From: Comamonadaceae bacterium
GTDB lineage: Bacteria > Pseudomonadota > Gammaproteobacteria > Burkholderiales > Burkholderiaceae_C
DNA length: 53,280 bases
Assembly (NCBI GenBank): GCA_947456305.1
Contig: CANGPN010000017.1
Coordinates: 1-53,280, forward strand
Direction: 5' to 3'
Shown in pieces: positions 38,552-47,558 of the stretch (within the stretch, counting starts at the first letter, position 1; the number at the start of each line of letters is the position of its first letter). The position numbers and the translations under genes are program-made. Below the pieces are notes generated by a model. The model was not told the DNA's origin. It ran no database searches and saw only the letters and a program-made list of their open reading frames with translations.

Positions 38552-38887
38552 TCAATTGAGCAATTCGCGTTTGACGCTGCTGTGCTGGTGGTCTTGTACC
38601 TTGTCTTTGTGGCGGACCACCTGGCGATCCAACTTGTCAACAAGGTCATCGACAGCGGCGTACAAATCCTGGTGAGCCGATTCGGCAAACAAATCGCTGC
38701 CTTTGACATGGATATTGCATTCTGCCCGTTGCCGTCCCTCCTTTTCTTTTTGCTTTTCGACCGACAGCAACACGCGCACATCGACCACCTGGTCAAAATG
38801 CCGCATGACGCGATCGAGTTTTTGAATGACATAGCCACGCAGTGCAGGCGTGACCTCAAGGTGATGACCGCTGATCGTTAAATTCAT
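38552..38887 (-). CDS. hpf: Ribosome hibernation-promoting factor, short form
   Basis: Binds the 30S subunit and helps form inactive ribosome dimers in stationary phase. The 111-residue protein begins [20 protein letters not shown] and continues with the Ribosomal_S30AE fold through [18 protein letters not shown]. The ATG at 38887 has an excellent GGAGGG seven bases upstream. Upstream is the MFS gene, separated by its own probable terminator, so hpf has an independent promoter in 38888-38976. Confidence 0.94.
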   Translation of the reverse strand: MNLTISGHHLEVTPALRGYVIQKLDRVMRHFDQVVDVRVLLSVEKQKEKEGRQRAECNIHVKGSDLFAESAHQDLYAAVDDLVDKLDRQVVRHKDKVQDHQHSSVKRELLN

Positions 38888-38976
38888 ACAAACCCTCCGG
38901 ACAAAAACCTGTGCCAGACGCCCGGGCCTCATGCCTGAACGTTGACAGGTCGCCTCCACTATGCACCCACTGGCTG

Positions 38977-39002
38977 AAAAAAGCAAACCCGGCCCAGGCC
39001 GG
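38977..39002 (-). terminator. Probable rho-independent terminator after the MFS gene
   Basis: On the minus strand CCGGC/GCCGG (loop CTGG) is followed by GTTTGCTTTTTT, just beyond the stop codon at 39022. The loop and T-tract are reasonable though the tract is interrupted. Confidence 0.55.
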
Positions 39003-39021
39003 TACGTCAAGGCTGGCCTTT

Positions 39022-40254
39022 TCAGCTAGCCGTCGGGGCCTGCGGCCCCTCGGCGGTATGCATCTTGACCCGCTGCGCCAGCACATAGGCCAACAAGGAT
39101 GCCGCAACTGCCGCCATCGCACACAGCCAGTAATGCGTCACCTGGCCTTGCGCATTGCGCTGTATGAGCAGACCACCCAGCCAGGTTGCCAAGCCCATGG
39201 AGACAGATTGCACGGCGCCGTTCAAGGACATGAAGGTGCCCCGGAATTGCGGTTGAGCCGCCGAGGTCAGCATAGCCATACCGGGAATCATGCGCGCATT
39301 CATGCAGAAAAACAGGCTGGAAGACACAAACAGCACCAGTACCAAGGGGGCTGGCTGCATCAATGTCGTGACCGTCAATGGCAGCATGGACAGCAGCAAC
39401 ATACGTTGAAACATCAGGCGCTTGCCGACCCGATCTGTAAGACCGCCTATCCAGCGCGCACTGAGCAAAGTCACCACGCCGCCGCTGAGGTAAATCAGCG
39501 GTATTTCCGTTGGCTGCAGCACCTTGTTGGCCTGCATGTAAATCGTGATGTAAGGAATCACCGTGAAAGCCGCAAACATCATGCATGAAGAAAGTACCAA
39601 CGCGCGCCGGTGGTTGGCATCAGCCAGCACGCCCCGCATGGCAAACAAGAGCTTGCGATCCTTGGCTTGCGCCACATGACGGTCAAGCCTGGGCATGCTG
39701 AACACCGCCATCGCACCGACCAAGGCGCAGGCGACAGCTATAGCGATGAAACTGCTGTGCCAACCGGCATGGTTAGCCAGAAACAAGCCGCCCGGCACAC
39801 CCAAAACAGTAGCCAGCGAAAAAGACGTCATGACAAGGCCGGTGGCACGCCCGCGTCTGGCAAACGGAATCACATCGCCAATCACGGTTTGCGTCATGGC
39901 CGACAAAATACCGCCGAACATGCCGGCCGCCACGCGCGCCAACATCAACATGCCATAGGTAGGCGCTAACGCACACCCCAAGGTGGTCAGCGCAAACATG
40001 GCATACAAGCTCAACAGCAGACTTTTGCGCTCAAAGCGATCGACAAAAAAAGCGGCCAGCAAGCCCGACACGCCGGCCGCCAAGGTGTAAGCAGAAACCA
40101 GCAAACCGAACTGTGCATCACTGATTAAAAACAAAGCCGTGAGTTGCGGGCCCAGTGGCATCATGATCATGAAATCGACCACATGGGTAAATTGGATACC
40201 GGCCAGGGTGAGCAATAAGAGCAGCTCGCGCCCCGGCTTGAGTTCAGTGTGCAT
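39022..40254 (-). CDS. MFS transporter, probable drug or metabolite exporter
   Basis: A 410-residue membrane protein with about 12 hydrophobic helices and the major facilitator motif A-like [10 protein letters not shown] between helices 2 and 3 (residues about 70-80), plus [29 protein letters not shown] at the middle of the N-half. It resembles DHA1-type efflux proteins. Substrate unknown. The gene is alone between corA (divergent) and hpf. Confidence 0.9.
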   Translation of the reverse strand: MHTELKPGRELLLLLTLAGIQFTHVVDFMIMMPLGPQLTALFLISDAQFGLLVSAYTLAAGVSGLLAAFFVDRFERKSLLLSLYAMFALTTLGCALAPTYGMLMLARVAAGMFGGILSAMTQTVIGDVIPFARRGRATGLVMTSFSLATVLGVPGGLFLANHAGWHSSFIAIAVACALVGAMAVFSMPRLDRHVAQAKDRKLLFAMRGVLADANHRRALVLSSCMMFAAFTVIPYITIYMQANKVLQPTEIPLIYLSGGVVTLLSARWIGGLTDRVGKRLMFQRMLLLSMLPLTVTTLMQPAPLVLVLFVSSSLFFCMNARMIPGMAMLTSAAQPQFRGTFMSLNGAVQSVSMGLATWLGGLLIQRNAQGQVTHYWLCAMAAVAASLLAYVLAQRVKMHTAEGPQAPTAS

Positions 40255-40358
40255 TCAAGATCAACCTCTAAACTTTCAACTTTAACAGCCGGTCCGTTCA
40301 TCACGAAGCAGTGCCATAATCAATGCCTCAACAACTACGGAGCAGACTCCTTGGAAAC

Positions 40359-40414
40359 CTACCCTAGTCGGTAGCTTTCGGTCCACTGGCATCAGGCTGG
40401 GCGGCATCGAAAGC
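40359..40414 (+). promoter_or_regulatory. Possible structured leader upstream of corA
   Basis: Two adjacent inverted repeats lie in the 203-base upstream gap. CTACC (40359-40363) pairs with GGTAG (40370-40374), then GCTTTCG (40374-40380) pairs with CGAAAGC (40408-40414), enclosing 27 bases. I do not recognise a known Mg2+ riboswitch (M-box or mgtA-like) in it. Confidence 0.3.
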
Positions 40415-40457
40415 GAACCTTACTCTTTCACCCGCCCTTTCACGCACTGAGATTGCC

Positions 40458-41447
40458 ATGCTCAATATTTTTTCGCTGGCCAACGGCCGCTTGTTTCAGG
40501 AAGAAATTTCTTCCCTCGAAGAGCTCACCCGTTTTCAACCTATTTGGGTTGATCTGGAATCACCTACCCCGGAAGAAAAGCGTTGGATCAGCCAGCACTT
40601 TGATGTACAGGTGCCGGATGATGCGATGGATGAGGACATTGAAGAGTCGGCGCGCTTTTACGAGGAAGACAACGGCGAGCTGCATATTCGCTCCGACTTT
40701 TTGATCGCCGACATTGAAGAGCCGCGTGCGGTCCGCGTGGCTTTCATCTTGAACCAGCACAATGAATCGTTGAAAAGCCACGGCGTGTTGTTTTCGGTGC
40801 ATGAAGAAGATTTGCCGGTATTCCGTTTATTACGGCTGCGTGCGCGCCGTGCGCCGGGTCTGATTGAAAACGCCAAAGATGTGCTGCTAGAACTGTTTTC
40901 TGTCGATGCCGAATATTCGGCTGACACACTGGAAGGCATTTACGACGAGTTGGAAAAAGTCAGCAAAATGGTCTTGTCAGGCGATGTGACCGACGAACTC
41001 GCCGGTGAGGTATTGGCAGAGATTGCGCGCCAGGAAGACTTGAACGGCCGCATACGCCGCAACATGATGGACACACGACGTGCTTTGAGTTTTGCCATGC
41101 GTTTGCGCATGCTCAACGCAGATCAGTTTGACGATGCGCGCCAGATTTTGCGGGACATCGATTCGTTGGACAGCCATACGGCTTTCTTATTCGACAAGAT
41201 CAACTTTTTGATGGACGCCACCGTGGGTTTCATCAACATCAGTCAAAACAAAATCATCAAGATTTTCTCGGTGGCCAGCGTGGCGTTGCTGCCGCCGACC
41301 TTGGTGGCCAGCATTTACGGCATGAACCTGCAATTCCCCGAATTTGCCGCGCTGGGCAGTTACGCCTACCCTTATGTGGTCAGCCTGATGTTTCTGAGCG
41401 CGGCTTTGCCGATGTGGTTTTGCTACAAGCGGGGATGGTTGCGTTAA
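40458..41447 (+). CDS. corA: CorA-family Mg2+/Co2+ channel
   Basis: A 329-residue inner-membrane metal ion channel. The cytoplasmic funnel domain fills residues 1-265 (LNIFSLANGRLFQEE, PIWVDLESPTPEEK). Two C-terminal helices follow, with the selectivity motif GMN in ASIYGMNLQFPE between them, and the basic tail CYKRGWLR. Its 5' region (40325-40457) holds inverted repeats that could fold into a structured leader. mtnA converges on it two bases away. Confidence 0.94.
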   Translation: MLNIFSLANGRLFQEEISSLEELTRFQPIWVDLESPTPEEKRWISQHFDVQVPDDAMDEDIEESARFYEEDNGELHIRSDFLIADIEEPRAVRVAFILNQHNESLKSHGVLFSVHEEDLPVFRLLRLRARRAPGLIENAKDVLLELFSVDAEYSADTLEGIYDELEKVSKMVLSGDVTDELAGEVLAEIARQEDLNGRIRRNMMDTRRALSFAMRLRMLNADQFDDARQILRDIDSLDSHTAFLFDKINFLMDATVGFINISQNKIIKIFSVASVALLPPTLVASIYGMNLQFPEFAALGSYAYPYVVSLMFLSAALPMWFCYKRGWLR

Positions 41448-41448
41448 G

Positions 41449-42513
41449 TCAAGACTGGCGCATTAACTGAGCAAGCTGTGCCAAATCCGGGCGGTGAATC
41501 ACGCCTTTTTCAGTGACCAATGCACTGACCAACTCCGCCGGCGTCACGTCAAACGCCGGATTGCGCACTTGCACGCCAAGCGGTGCCCAGCGCTGCGTGC
41601 CAAAGCCAGTCACTTCATCATGGCTGCGCTCTTCAATCGGAATCGCGTCTCCATGCGGCAACTGCATATCGATGGTGGACAAAGGACAGGCCACATAAAA
41701 GGGGATGTTGTGCCGCTGCGCCAACACCGCCACCATGTAAGTGCCGATTTTGTTGGCCACGTCGCCGTTAGCCGCTACCCGATCCGTACCGACGATGACG
41801 GCATCAATCTCGCCGCATTTCATCAAATGGCCGGCCATGTTGTCAGTGATCAAGGTGACCGGGATGTTTTCCTGCACCATCTCCCAAGCAGTCAAACGGG
41901 CGCCTTGTAAAAAGGGCCGGGTTTCATCCGCAAACACGCTGATGCGTTTACCCGCTTCAACCGCCGAACGGATGACCCCCAGCGCTGTGCCATGCCCGGC
42001 CGTGGCCAAAGCACCTGCATTGCAATGTGTCAGCACCCGCGCGCCGTCTTTTAGCAAGGCTGCGCCATGGTCACCCATGGCGCGGTTGATGCGAACGTCT
42101 TCGGCGCTGATTTCATGCGCCAGCGTCAACAAGGCGGCTGCCAGTTCCAACGGCGCAAGCCCTGACTGTGCGTTATGAAAATGCTTCATGCGCTGCAAGG
42201 CCCAGAATAAATTGACTGCCGTCGGCCGACTGGCTGCCAGCACCTCATAGCCATGTTGCATGGCTGCGTCAAATACTGTTTTTTCTTTGTGCTGATAAGC
42301 CAAAGCCTGCAAAGCCACGCCGTAGGCCGCCGCGCAACCGATGGCAGGCGCGCCGCGCACCACCATGCTGCGTATGCCCTCAGCGACTTCATCCGCATTG
42401 GTGTAGTGCAGGTATTCAAAGCGCATGGGCAGTATGCGCTGGTCAATCATCTCCAGGCTGTCGCCGCGCCAGCGCAAGGTTTCAACACGTTGGCTGTCAG
42501 TGGTGTTTGTCAT
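41449..42513 (-). CDS. mtnA: S-methyl-5-thioribose-1-phosphate isomerase
   Basis: Isomerises methylthioribose-1-phosphate to methylthioribulose-1-phosphate. The 354-residue protein is related to eIF2B subunits and has ETLRWRGDSLEMIDQR, MVVRGAPAIGCAAAYG, ILTHCNAGALATAGHGT (active-site Cys), ETRPFLQGARLTAWEM, DNMAGHLMKCGEID and GTDRVAANGDVANKIGTY, with the catalytic Asp in GTDR. Its ATG overlaps the aldolase stop as ATGA. It is the third gene of an mtnP-aldolase-mtnA operon. Confidence 0.95.
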   Translation of the reverse strand: MTNTTDSQRVETLRWRGDSLEMIDQRILPMRFEYLHYTNADEVAEGIRSMVVRGAPAIGCAAAYGVALQALAYQHKEKTVFDAAMQHGYEVLAASRPTAVNLFWALQRMKHFHNAQSGLAPLELAAALLTLAHEISAEDVRINRAMGDHGAALLKDGARVLTHCNAGALATAGHGTALGVIRSAVEAGKRISVFADETRPFLQGARLTAWEMVQENIPVTLITDNMAGHLMKCGEIDAVIVGTDRVAANGDVANKIGTYMVAVLAQRHNIPFYVACPLSTIDMQLPHGDAIPIEERSHDEVTGFGTQRWAPLGVQVRNPAFDVTPAELVSALVTEKGVIHRPDLAQLAQLMRQS

Positions 42514-43172
42514 GTGTTGGTGTGACCATAGGTTTTGAATTTCTCATGCACCCACTGCATTTGCGCGGTGCTCAGAATCTGCGGTTCGCCCAATTGAAGC
42601 GCTGTCCAGTATTGCTCGCACAAAGACTCAACTTCGATGGCTACGGCCACGGCGCGTTTCAAGTCTGCGCCCAATGCAATCAAACCGTGGTTGCCCAGCA
42701 AGCAGGCCTTGCGGCCTTCAAGCGCCGCCAGCGCATGGTCTGATAGCTCTTGGGTACCGAACAAGGCATAAGGCGCGCACCTTATGGTGTCGCCCCCTGC
42801 AATCGCAATCATGTAATGGAATGCCGGTATGTCTCGGTGCAGGCAGGAAAACGCAGCGGCAAAGCGGGAGTGGGTATGCACAATGGCCCCTGCATCCGGG
42901 CGCGACACAAATATGTCCCGGTGAAAACGCCATTCGCTAGAGGGTTTACCGGGTCCCAACGGCTCGCCATTGAAATCCATGCGAACCATAGATTGCGGCG
43001 CTAAGTCTTGAGCGGCAACGCCTGAAGGAGTGACCAGCCAGTATTCGCCAACACGCACCGACAAGTTGCCGGTGCTGCCCCGGTTCAGGCCTATGGCATC
43101 CAGATGAAAAGCGGCGACCAGCATTTGCTCGCGCAACAAAGCTTCATCTGCTTCACCCGGTGCTTTACTCAT
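42510..43172 (-). CDS. Class II aldolase, probable methylthioribulose-1-phosphate aldolase (Ald2-like)
   Basis: A 220-residue class II aldolase/adducin-family protein: GLNRGSTGNLSVRVGEYWLV, the active-site Glu80 in KPSSEWRFHRDIF, the zinc-binding HTHS (His99/His101) and LLGNHGLIALG. Sugar phosphate aldolases and methylthioribulose-1-phosphate dehydratase (MtnB) share this family. Because it sits between mtnP and mtnA and no mtnB-D set follows, the better guess is the Ald2 role of the dihydroxyacetone-phosphate shunt, giving DHAP and methylthioacetaldehyde. Its ATG abuts the mtnP stop (TGAATG) and its stop overlaps mtnA. Confidence 0.85.
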   Translation of the reverse strand: MSKAPGEADEALLREQMLVAAFHLDAIGLNRGSTGNLSVRVGEYWLVTPSGVAAQDLAPQSMVRMDFNGEPLGPGKPSSEWRFHRDIFVSRPDAGAIVHTHSRFAAAFSCLHRDIPAFHYMIAIAGGDTIRCAPYALFGTQELSDHALAALEGRKACLLGNHGLIALGADLKRAVAVAIEVESLCEQYWTALQLGEPQILSTAQMQWVHEKFKTYGHTNT

Positions 43173-44063
43173 TCAATCTTCTGTGTTGAGCAAACGTCCG
43201 GCCACCGCATCGAGCTTGGCTGCCAGCGCCGGATCGCGAGCCTGCAGCCCTGTGATGAGAGCGAATTCAAGCGCTTTACGACAAGCACAGGCAAAGGCTT
43301 GCTGGTCTGTAGCCAAAGCAGGTGTCACCGCTTGAACCAGCGATCGGGCGTTGTCAGCATTCGCCAGTAACACTTTGATGATGGCATCCACCGTGACCGC
43401 ATCATGGTCAGGGTGCCAGCAATCAAAGTCGGTCACCATGGCCACGGAGGCATAGCAAATTTCGGCTTCCCGCGCCAGTTTGGCCTCAGGCATATTGGTC
43501 ATGCCTATCACGTCACAACCCCATTGGCGGTAGAGCCGGGATTCCGCCAAGGTGGAAAACTGCGGCCCCTCCATAACCAAATAGGTACCGTTTCTGACCA
43601 CGGGCAGTTGCAGTCCGCGTGCCGCATGTTCTAAGTGATGCCCCAGCCGGTTGCATACCGGGTGCGCCATCGACACATGGGCGACCAAGCCAGTGCCGAA
43701 AAAGCTTTTTTCACGGGCAAAACTGCGATCTATGAATTGATCGACGATGACAAACGTACCCGGCGGCAATTCTTCCTTAAGCGAACCGACCGCGCTCACT
43801 GAAATCAGGTCGGTGACACCGGCGCGTTTGAGCGCATCAATATTCGCACGGTAATTGATGGCAGAAGGCGGGATTTTGTGACCACGTCCGTGGCGCGGCA
43901 AAAACACCATGAGCTGACCGTTAAGGGTGCCGAACAAGCATTCATCGGACGGCTCACCAAAGGAAGATTCCACTTTCTTCCATTGCTTGTCCTGCAAAGC
44001 ATCGATGTCGTAGACACCGCTGCCGCCTATGATGCCGATCACGCCAGGTCTATTGACTGCCAT
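43173..44063 (-). CDS. mtnP: S-methyl-5'-thioadenosine phosphorylase
   Basis: Splits methylthioadenosine with phosphate to adenine and methylthioribose-1-phosphate. The 296-residue protein shows GVIGIIGGSGVYDID, FLPRHGRGHKIPPSAINYRAN, AVGSLKEELPPGTFVIVDQF, EGPQFSTLAESRLYRQWGCD and GMTNMPEAKLAREAEI. It is the first gene of the tight three-gene salvage operon. Confidence 0.95.
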   Translation of the reverse strand: MAVNRPGVIGIIGGSGVYDIDALQDKQWKKVESSFGEPSDECLFGTLNGQLMVFLPRHGRGHKIPPSAINYRANIDALKRAGVTDLISVSAVGSLKEELPPGTFVIVDQFIDRSFAREKSFFGTGLVAHVSMAHPVCNRLGHHLEHAARGLQLPVVRNGTYLVMEGPQFSTLAESRLYRQWGCDVIGMTNMPEAKLAREAEICYASVAMVTDFDCWHPDHDAVTVDAIIKVLLANADNARSLVQAVTPALATDQQAFACACRKALEFALITGLQARDPALAAKLDAVAGRLLNTED

Positions 44064-44104
44064 CCTGTTCTCCAGCTCAGATCTGCTTTTTGTTGAACGG
44101 CACT

Positions 44105-45535
44105 CTATTCAACCGCCTTAACCATGTCTTCCACCACCTTCTTCGCGTCGCCGAAGACCATCATGGTTTTGTCCATGTAGAACAACTCGTTGTCCAAACC
44201 GGCATAACCAGCGGCCATAGAACGCTTGTTGACGATGATGGTTTTGGCTTTGTAGGCTTCCAAAATCGGCATGCCGTAAATGGCGCTGCCTTTGATCATC
44301 GCAGCCGGATTGACCACGTCGTTGGCACCCAAAATGATGGCCACGTCGGCCTGACCGAATTCACCGTTGATGTCTTCCATCTCGAACACTTGGTCGTAAG
44401 GCACTTCGGCCTCGGCCAGCAACACGTTCATGTGGCCCGGCATGCGACCGGCCACCGGATGGATGGCGTACTTCACGGTGATGCCTTTGTGAATCAACTT
44501 CTCTGCCAATTCGTTGACCGCATGCTGCGCACGCGCCACCGCCAAGCCATAGCCGGGCACGATGATGACGGTTTCTGCATTGGCCAAGATGTATGCCGCA
44601 TCGTCTGCGCTACCGCTTTTCACCGGACGCTGTTCCGTGCTTCCCGCCGCTGCGCTGCCGGCTTCGCCGCCAAAGCCGCCCAAAATCACATTGAAGAACG
44701 AGCGGTTCATGGCCTTACACATGATGTAAGACAAGATGGCGCCGGACGAGCCAACCAGCGAACCGGCAATGATCAACATGCTGTTGTTCAACGAGAAACC
44801 GATACCTGCTGCCGCCCAGCCCGAGTAACTGTTGAGCATGGACACCACCACCGGCATATCAGCACCGCCGATGGGAATGATGATGAGCACGCCAATCACA
44901 AAAGACAAAGCCAGCATGACCAGGAACGCGTCCCAGTCACCCGTGAACATAAAGAACACGCCCAAGCCCACCGTGGCCAGACCGATGGCCAGGTTCAGCA
45001 TATGCTGACCGGCAAACACCACCGGCGCGCCTTGGAACAAACGGAATTTGTATTTGCCGGAGAGCTTGCCAAAAGCGATGACCGAGCCGCTGAAAGTGAT
45101 AGCGCCGATGGCAGCACCCAAGAACAGCTCGAGGCGGTTGCCTTTGGGAATGTCCAGCGTGCCCAGGCCTTGCGCCACAATGCCAAACGCTGCGGGTTCA
45201 ACCACGGCGGCAATCGCGATGAACACTGCCGCCAAACCGATCATGCTGTGCATGAAAGCGACCAACTCGGGCATTTTGGTCATCTCGACGCGCTGCGCCA
45301 TGATGGCACCGGCACCACCGCCGATCACCAGACCGAGCAACACCCAGCCTAGGCCTTCGGCATGACCGGCGATGTTGATGATCAAGGCACCTGTGGTAAT
45401 GACCGCGATGGCCATGCCACTCATGCCAAACATATTGCCGCGAATCGACGTGGTCGGATGCGACAAACCTTTGAGCGCCTGAATGAAAAAGATACTGGCG
45501 ACCAGGTACAGAAGTACGACGAGGTTCATGCTCAT
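44105..45535 (-). CDS. pntB: NAD(P) transhydrogenase beta subunit
   Basis: Proton-pumping transhydrogenase subunit that binds NADP(H). The 476-residue protein has about nine membrane helices in its first 290 residues and a C-terminal dIII domain with [51 protein letters not shown] and the end [23 protein letters not shown]. It overlaps the pntAB stop by four bases. The three-gene (AA/AB/B) form is typical of many proteobacteria. Confidence 0.96.
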   Translation of the reverse strand: MSMNLVVLLYLVASIFFIQALKGLSHPTTSIRGNMFGMSGMAIAVITTGALIINIAGHAEGLGWVLLGLVIGGGAGAIMAQRVEMTKMPELVAFMHSMIGLAAVFIAIAAVVEPAAFGIVAQGLGTLDIPKGNRLELFLGAAIGAITFSGSVIAFGKLSGKYKFRLFQGAPVVFAGQHMLNLAIGLATVGLGVFFMFTGDWDAFLVMLALSFVIGVLIIIPIGGADMPVVVSMLNSYSGWAAAGIGFSLNNSMLIIAGSLVGSSGAILSYIMCKAMNRSFFNVILGGFGGEAGSAAAGSTEQRPVKSGSADDAAYILANAETVIIVPGYGLAVARAQHAVNELAEKLIHKGITVKYAIHPVAGRMPGHMNVLLAEAEVPYDQVFEMEDINGEFGQADVAIILGANDVVNPAAMIKGSAIYGMPILEAYKAKTIIVNKRSMAAGYAGLDNELFYMDKTMMVFGDAKKVVEDMVKAVE

Positions 45536-45834
45536 TTGTCAGCTCCTGCCTTGGGGGCTTTTTTCTTGAACATTTCCAGCATGCGGCGGGTCACCAAAAA
45601 CCCGCCGAACACATTCACCGCTGCCAGCGCCACGGCCAGCACGCCCATGGTTTTGCCAAGCGGCGTAACGGTGAGCGCGGCGGCCAGCATGGCGCCGACG
45701 ATGATGATGGCCGACACCGCATTGGTCACCGCCATCAAAGGCGTGTGCAAAGCGGGCGTGACGTTCCAAACAACGTGGTAGCCGACGTAAATCGCCAGCA
45801 CAAAAATAATGAGGTTGGTGATGGTGTGGTCCAT
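45532..45834 (-). CDS. pntAB: NAD(P) transhydrogenase alpha subunit, membrane part
   Basis: The 100-residue dII segment split off as its own gene. Seen: [43 protein letters not shown], three to four transmembrane helices. Its start follows the pntAA stop by two bases and its stop overlaps pntB. Confidence 0.93.
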   Translation of the reverse strand: MDHTITNLIIFVLAIYVGYHVVWNVTPALHTPLMAVTNAVSAIIIVGAMLAAALTVTPLGKTMGVLAVALAAVNVFGGFLVTRRMLEMFKKKAPKAGADK

Positions 45835-45836
45835 GC

Positions 45837-46967
45837 TTATTTCCTTTTGACGTCGCCGCCCTGTGTCATCAGGCAGGCCGCCACGATGTCGTCTTCCATG
45901 TCAACGGTAAAGCCCTTGTCTTTAGGCAACACCAGTTTCAAAAAATCCAGCACATTGCGCGCATACAGCGCGGAAGCATCAGCGGCCACGAGGGCGGGCA
46001 AATTGGTTTCGCCGACCAAGGTCACGCCATGTTTGACCACGGTGCGGTCGGCTTCGCTCAAGGGGCAATTGCCGCCCAAGCCATTCGCGCCTTTGCCTGC
46101 AGCGATGTCGATGATGACCGAGCCCGGCTTCATGCTCTTGACCATGTCTTCTGTGATCAGCACCGGTGCTGCGCGCCCGGGAATCAAGGCGGTGGAAATC
46201 ACCACGTCTGCTTGGGCCACGCGCTTGGCGACTTCTATTTTTTGGCGATCCAGCCAGCTCTGTGGCATGGGGCGCGCGTAGCCGCCCACACCTTCGGCGG
46301 CTTCTTTTTCTTCAGCGGTTTCATAAGGTACATCGATGAACTTGGCACCGAGTGACTCGACCTGTTCTTTCACGCTGGGACGCACATCGGAGGCTTCGAT
46401 GACTGCGCCCAAACGCTTGGCCGTGGCAATCGCCTGCAAACCGGCCACGCCCACACCCAATATGACGACGCGCGCGGCTTTGACAGTACCGGCGGCGGTC
46501 ATCAACATGGGGAAAAAGCGCTGGTATTTGTCTGCCGCCATCATCACGGCTTTGTAACCGGCGATATTGGCTTGCGAGGACAACACGTCCATGCTTTGCG
46601 CGCGCGTGGTGCGCGGCGCGGCCTCCAAAGCAAAACTGGTCAAACCGGCAGCAGCGATGTGCTGCAAGCCTTCGGCATCAAACGGGTTGAGCATGCCGAC
46701 CAGCGCGCTGCCCGATTTCATGTGCCCCAACTCGGCGGCAGACGGCGCACGCACTTTGAGCACCAGTTCTGCGCCTAAAGCGCCTGCCGCATCGGTGATC
46801 TGCGCACCGACAGCCTCGAAAGCAGCATCAGTGATGCTGGCTGCGACACCGGCACCGGATTGGATATGTACGGTATGCCCTTGGGCAATGATTTTTTTGG
46901 CCGTCTCAGGGGTCACGGCAACACGGGTTTCGCCCGCCGTGGTTTCGGCAGGCACGCCAATCAGCAT
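45837..46967 (-). CDS. pntAA: NAD(P) transhydrogenase alpha subunit, NAD-binding part
   Basis: The NAD(H)-binding dI subunit (376 residues). Seen: [28 protein letters not shown], the Rossmann motif [67 protein letters not shown] and [16 protein letters not shown]. It is the first gene of the pntAA-AB-B operon. The 5' region 46968-47042 is shared with the divergent Nudix gene. Confidence 0.96.
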   Translation of the reverse strand: MLIGVPAETTAGETRVAVTPETAKKIIAQGHTVHIQSGAGVAASITDAAFEAVGAQITDAAGALGAELVLKVRAPSAAELGHMKSGSALVGMLNPFDAEGLQHIAAAGLTSFALEAAPRTTRAQSMDVLSSQANIAGYKAVMMAADKYQRFFPMLMTAAGTVKAARVVILGVGVAGLQAIATAKRLGAVIEASDVRPSVKEQVESLGAKFIDVPYETAEEKEAAEGVGGYARPMPQSWLDRQKIEVAKRVAQADVVISTALIPGRAAPVLITEDMVKSMKPGSVIIDIAAGKGANGLGGNCPLSEADRTVVKHGVTLVGETNLPALVAADASALYARNVLDFLKLVLPKDKGFTVDMEDDIVAACLMTQGGDVKRK

Positions 46968-47042
46968 GTTTATCTCCTCTACTCAATGGGCGAGAATCAT
47001 CGCAGATTCACAACAAGCCCTGTAAACAGAGCATTTTGCACC

Positions 47043-47558
47043 ATGACACAGCGTTGGAAACCCAGTGTGACCGTGGCCGGCATCATCGAAAAAGAGGGCC
47101 GATATCTGTTGGTTGAAGAGCACACGCCCAAGGGGCTGATGTTCAACAACCCCGCCGGTCACCTAGACCCGGGCGAGTCGCCGCTGCAAGCCTGCATACG
47201 TGAAGTGCTGGAGGAAACCGCTTATGCGTTCACACCGACCGCCTTGGTAGGGATTTACCTCTCTCGATTCAGCAAACCCCCTACGCCTGAAGACCCGGAA
47301 GAAGACATCACGTATTTGCGGTTTGCATTCACCGGCGTGCTAGGGACTAACGACCCGAACAGGGCCTTGGACACCGGCATTGTGCGCACGCTATGGATGA
47401 GTTTGGATGAAATGAAAGCCAGCCAAGCACGCCACCGCAGCCGCTTGCTGATCCGTTGTGCTGAAGACCATGCCAAAGGCATTCGGTTGCCGCTGGATAC
47501 GATTTACACCGATGACAGCGTATTCATGCCGGGCGGCCCTGCCGGATTCACCGCTTAA
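47043..47558 (+). CDS. Nudix hydrolase
   Basis: A 171-residue Nudix pyrophosphohydrolase. The box GHLDPGESPLQACIREVLEETAYAF matches GX5EX7REUXEEXGU except for the closing Gly. Together with the start WKPSVTVAGIIEKEGRYLLVEE it resembles the NudJ subgroup (HMP-PP or GDP-sugar hydrolases). I use ATG 47043; the frame is open to 46860 inside pntAA. The end overlaps ptsI on the other strand by 11 bases. Confidence 0.9.
   Translation: MTQRWKPSVTVAGIIEKEGRYLLVEEHTPKGLMFNNPAGHLDPGESPLQACIREVLEETAYAFTPTALVGIYLSRFSKPPTPEDPEEDITYLRFAFTGVLGTNDPNRALDTGIVRTLWMSLDEMKASQARHRSRLLIRCAEDHAKGIRLPLDTIYTDDSVFMPGGPAGFTA

Noticed and set aside
38888-38920. Sigma-54 type promoter (TGGCAC...TTTG) upstream of hpf
   Set aside because: The -12 element lacks the GC, and the predicted start would fall at the ATG, removing the strong GGAGGG ribosome binding site.
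44090-45352. 420-codon open frame on the plus strand opposite pntB
   Set aside because: Antisense shadow of pntB, low-complexity His/Gln/Arg-rich product, no motif.
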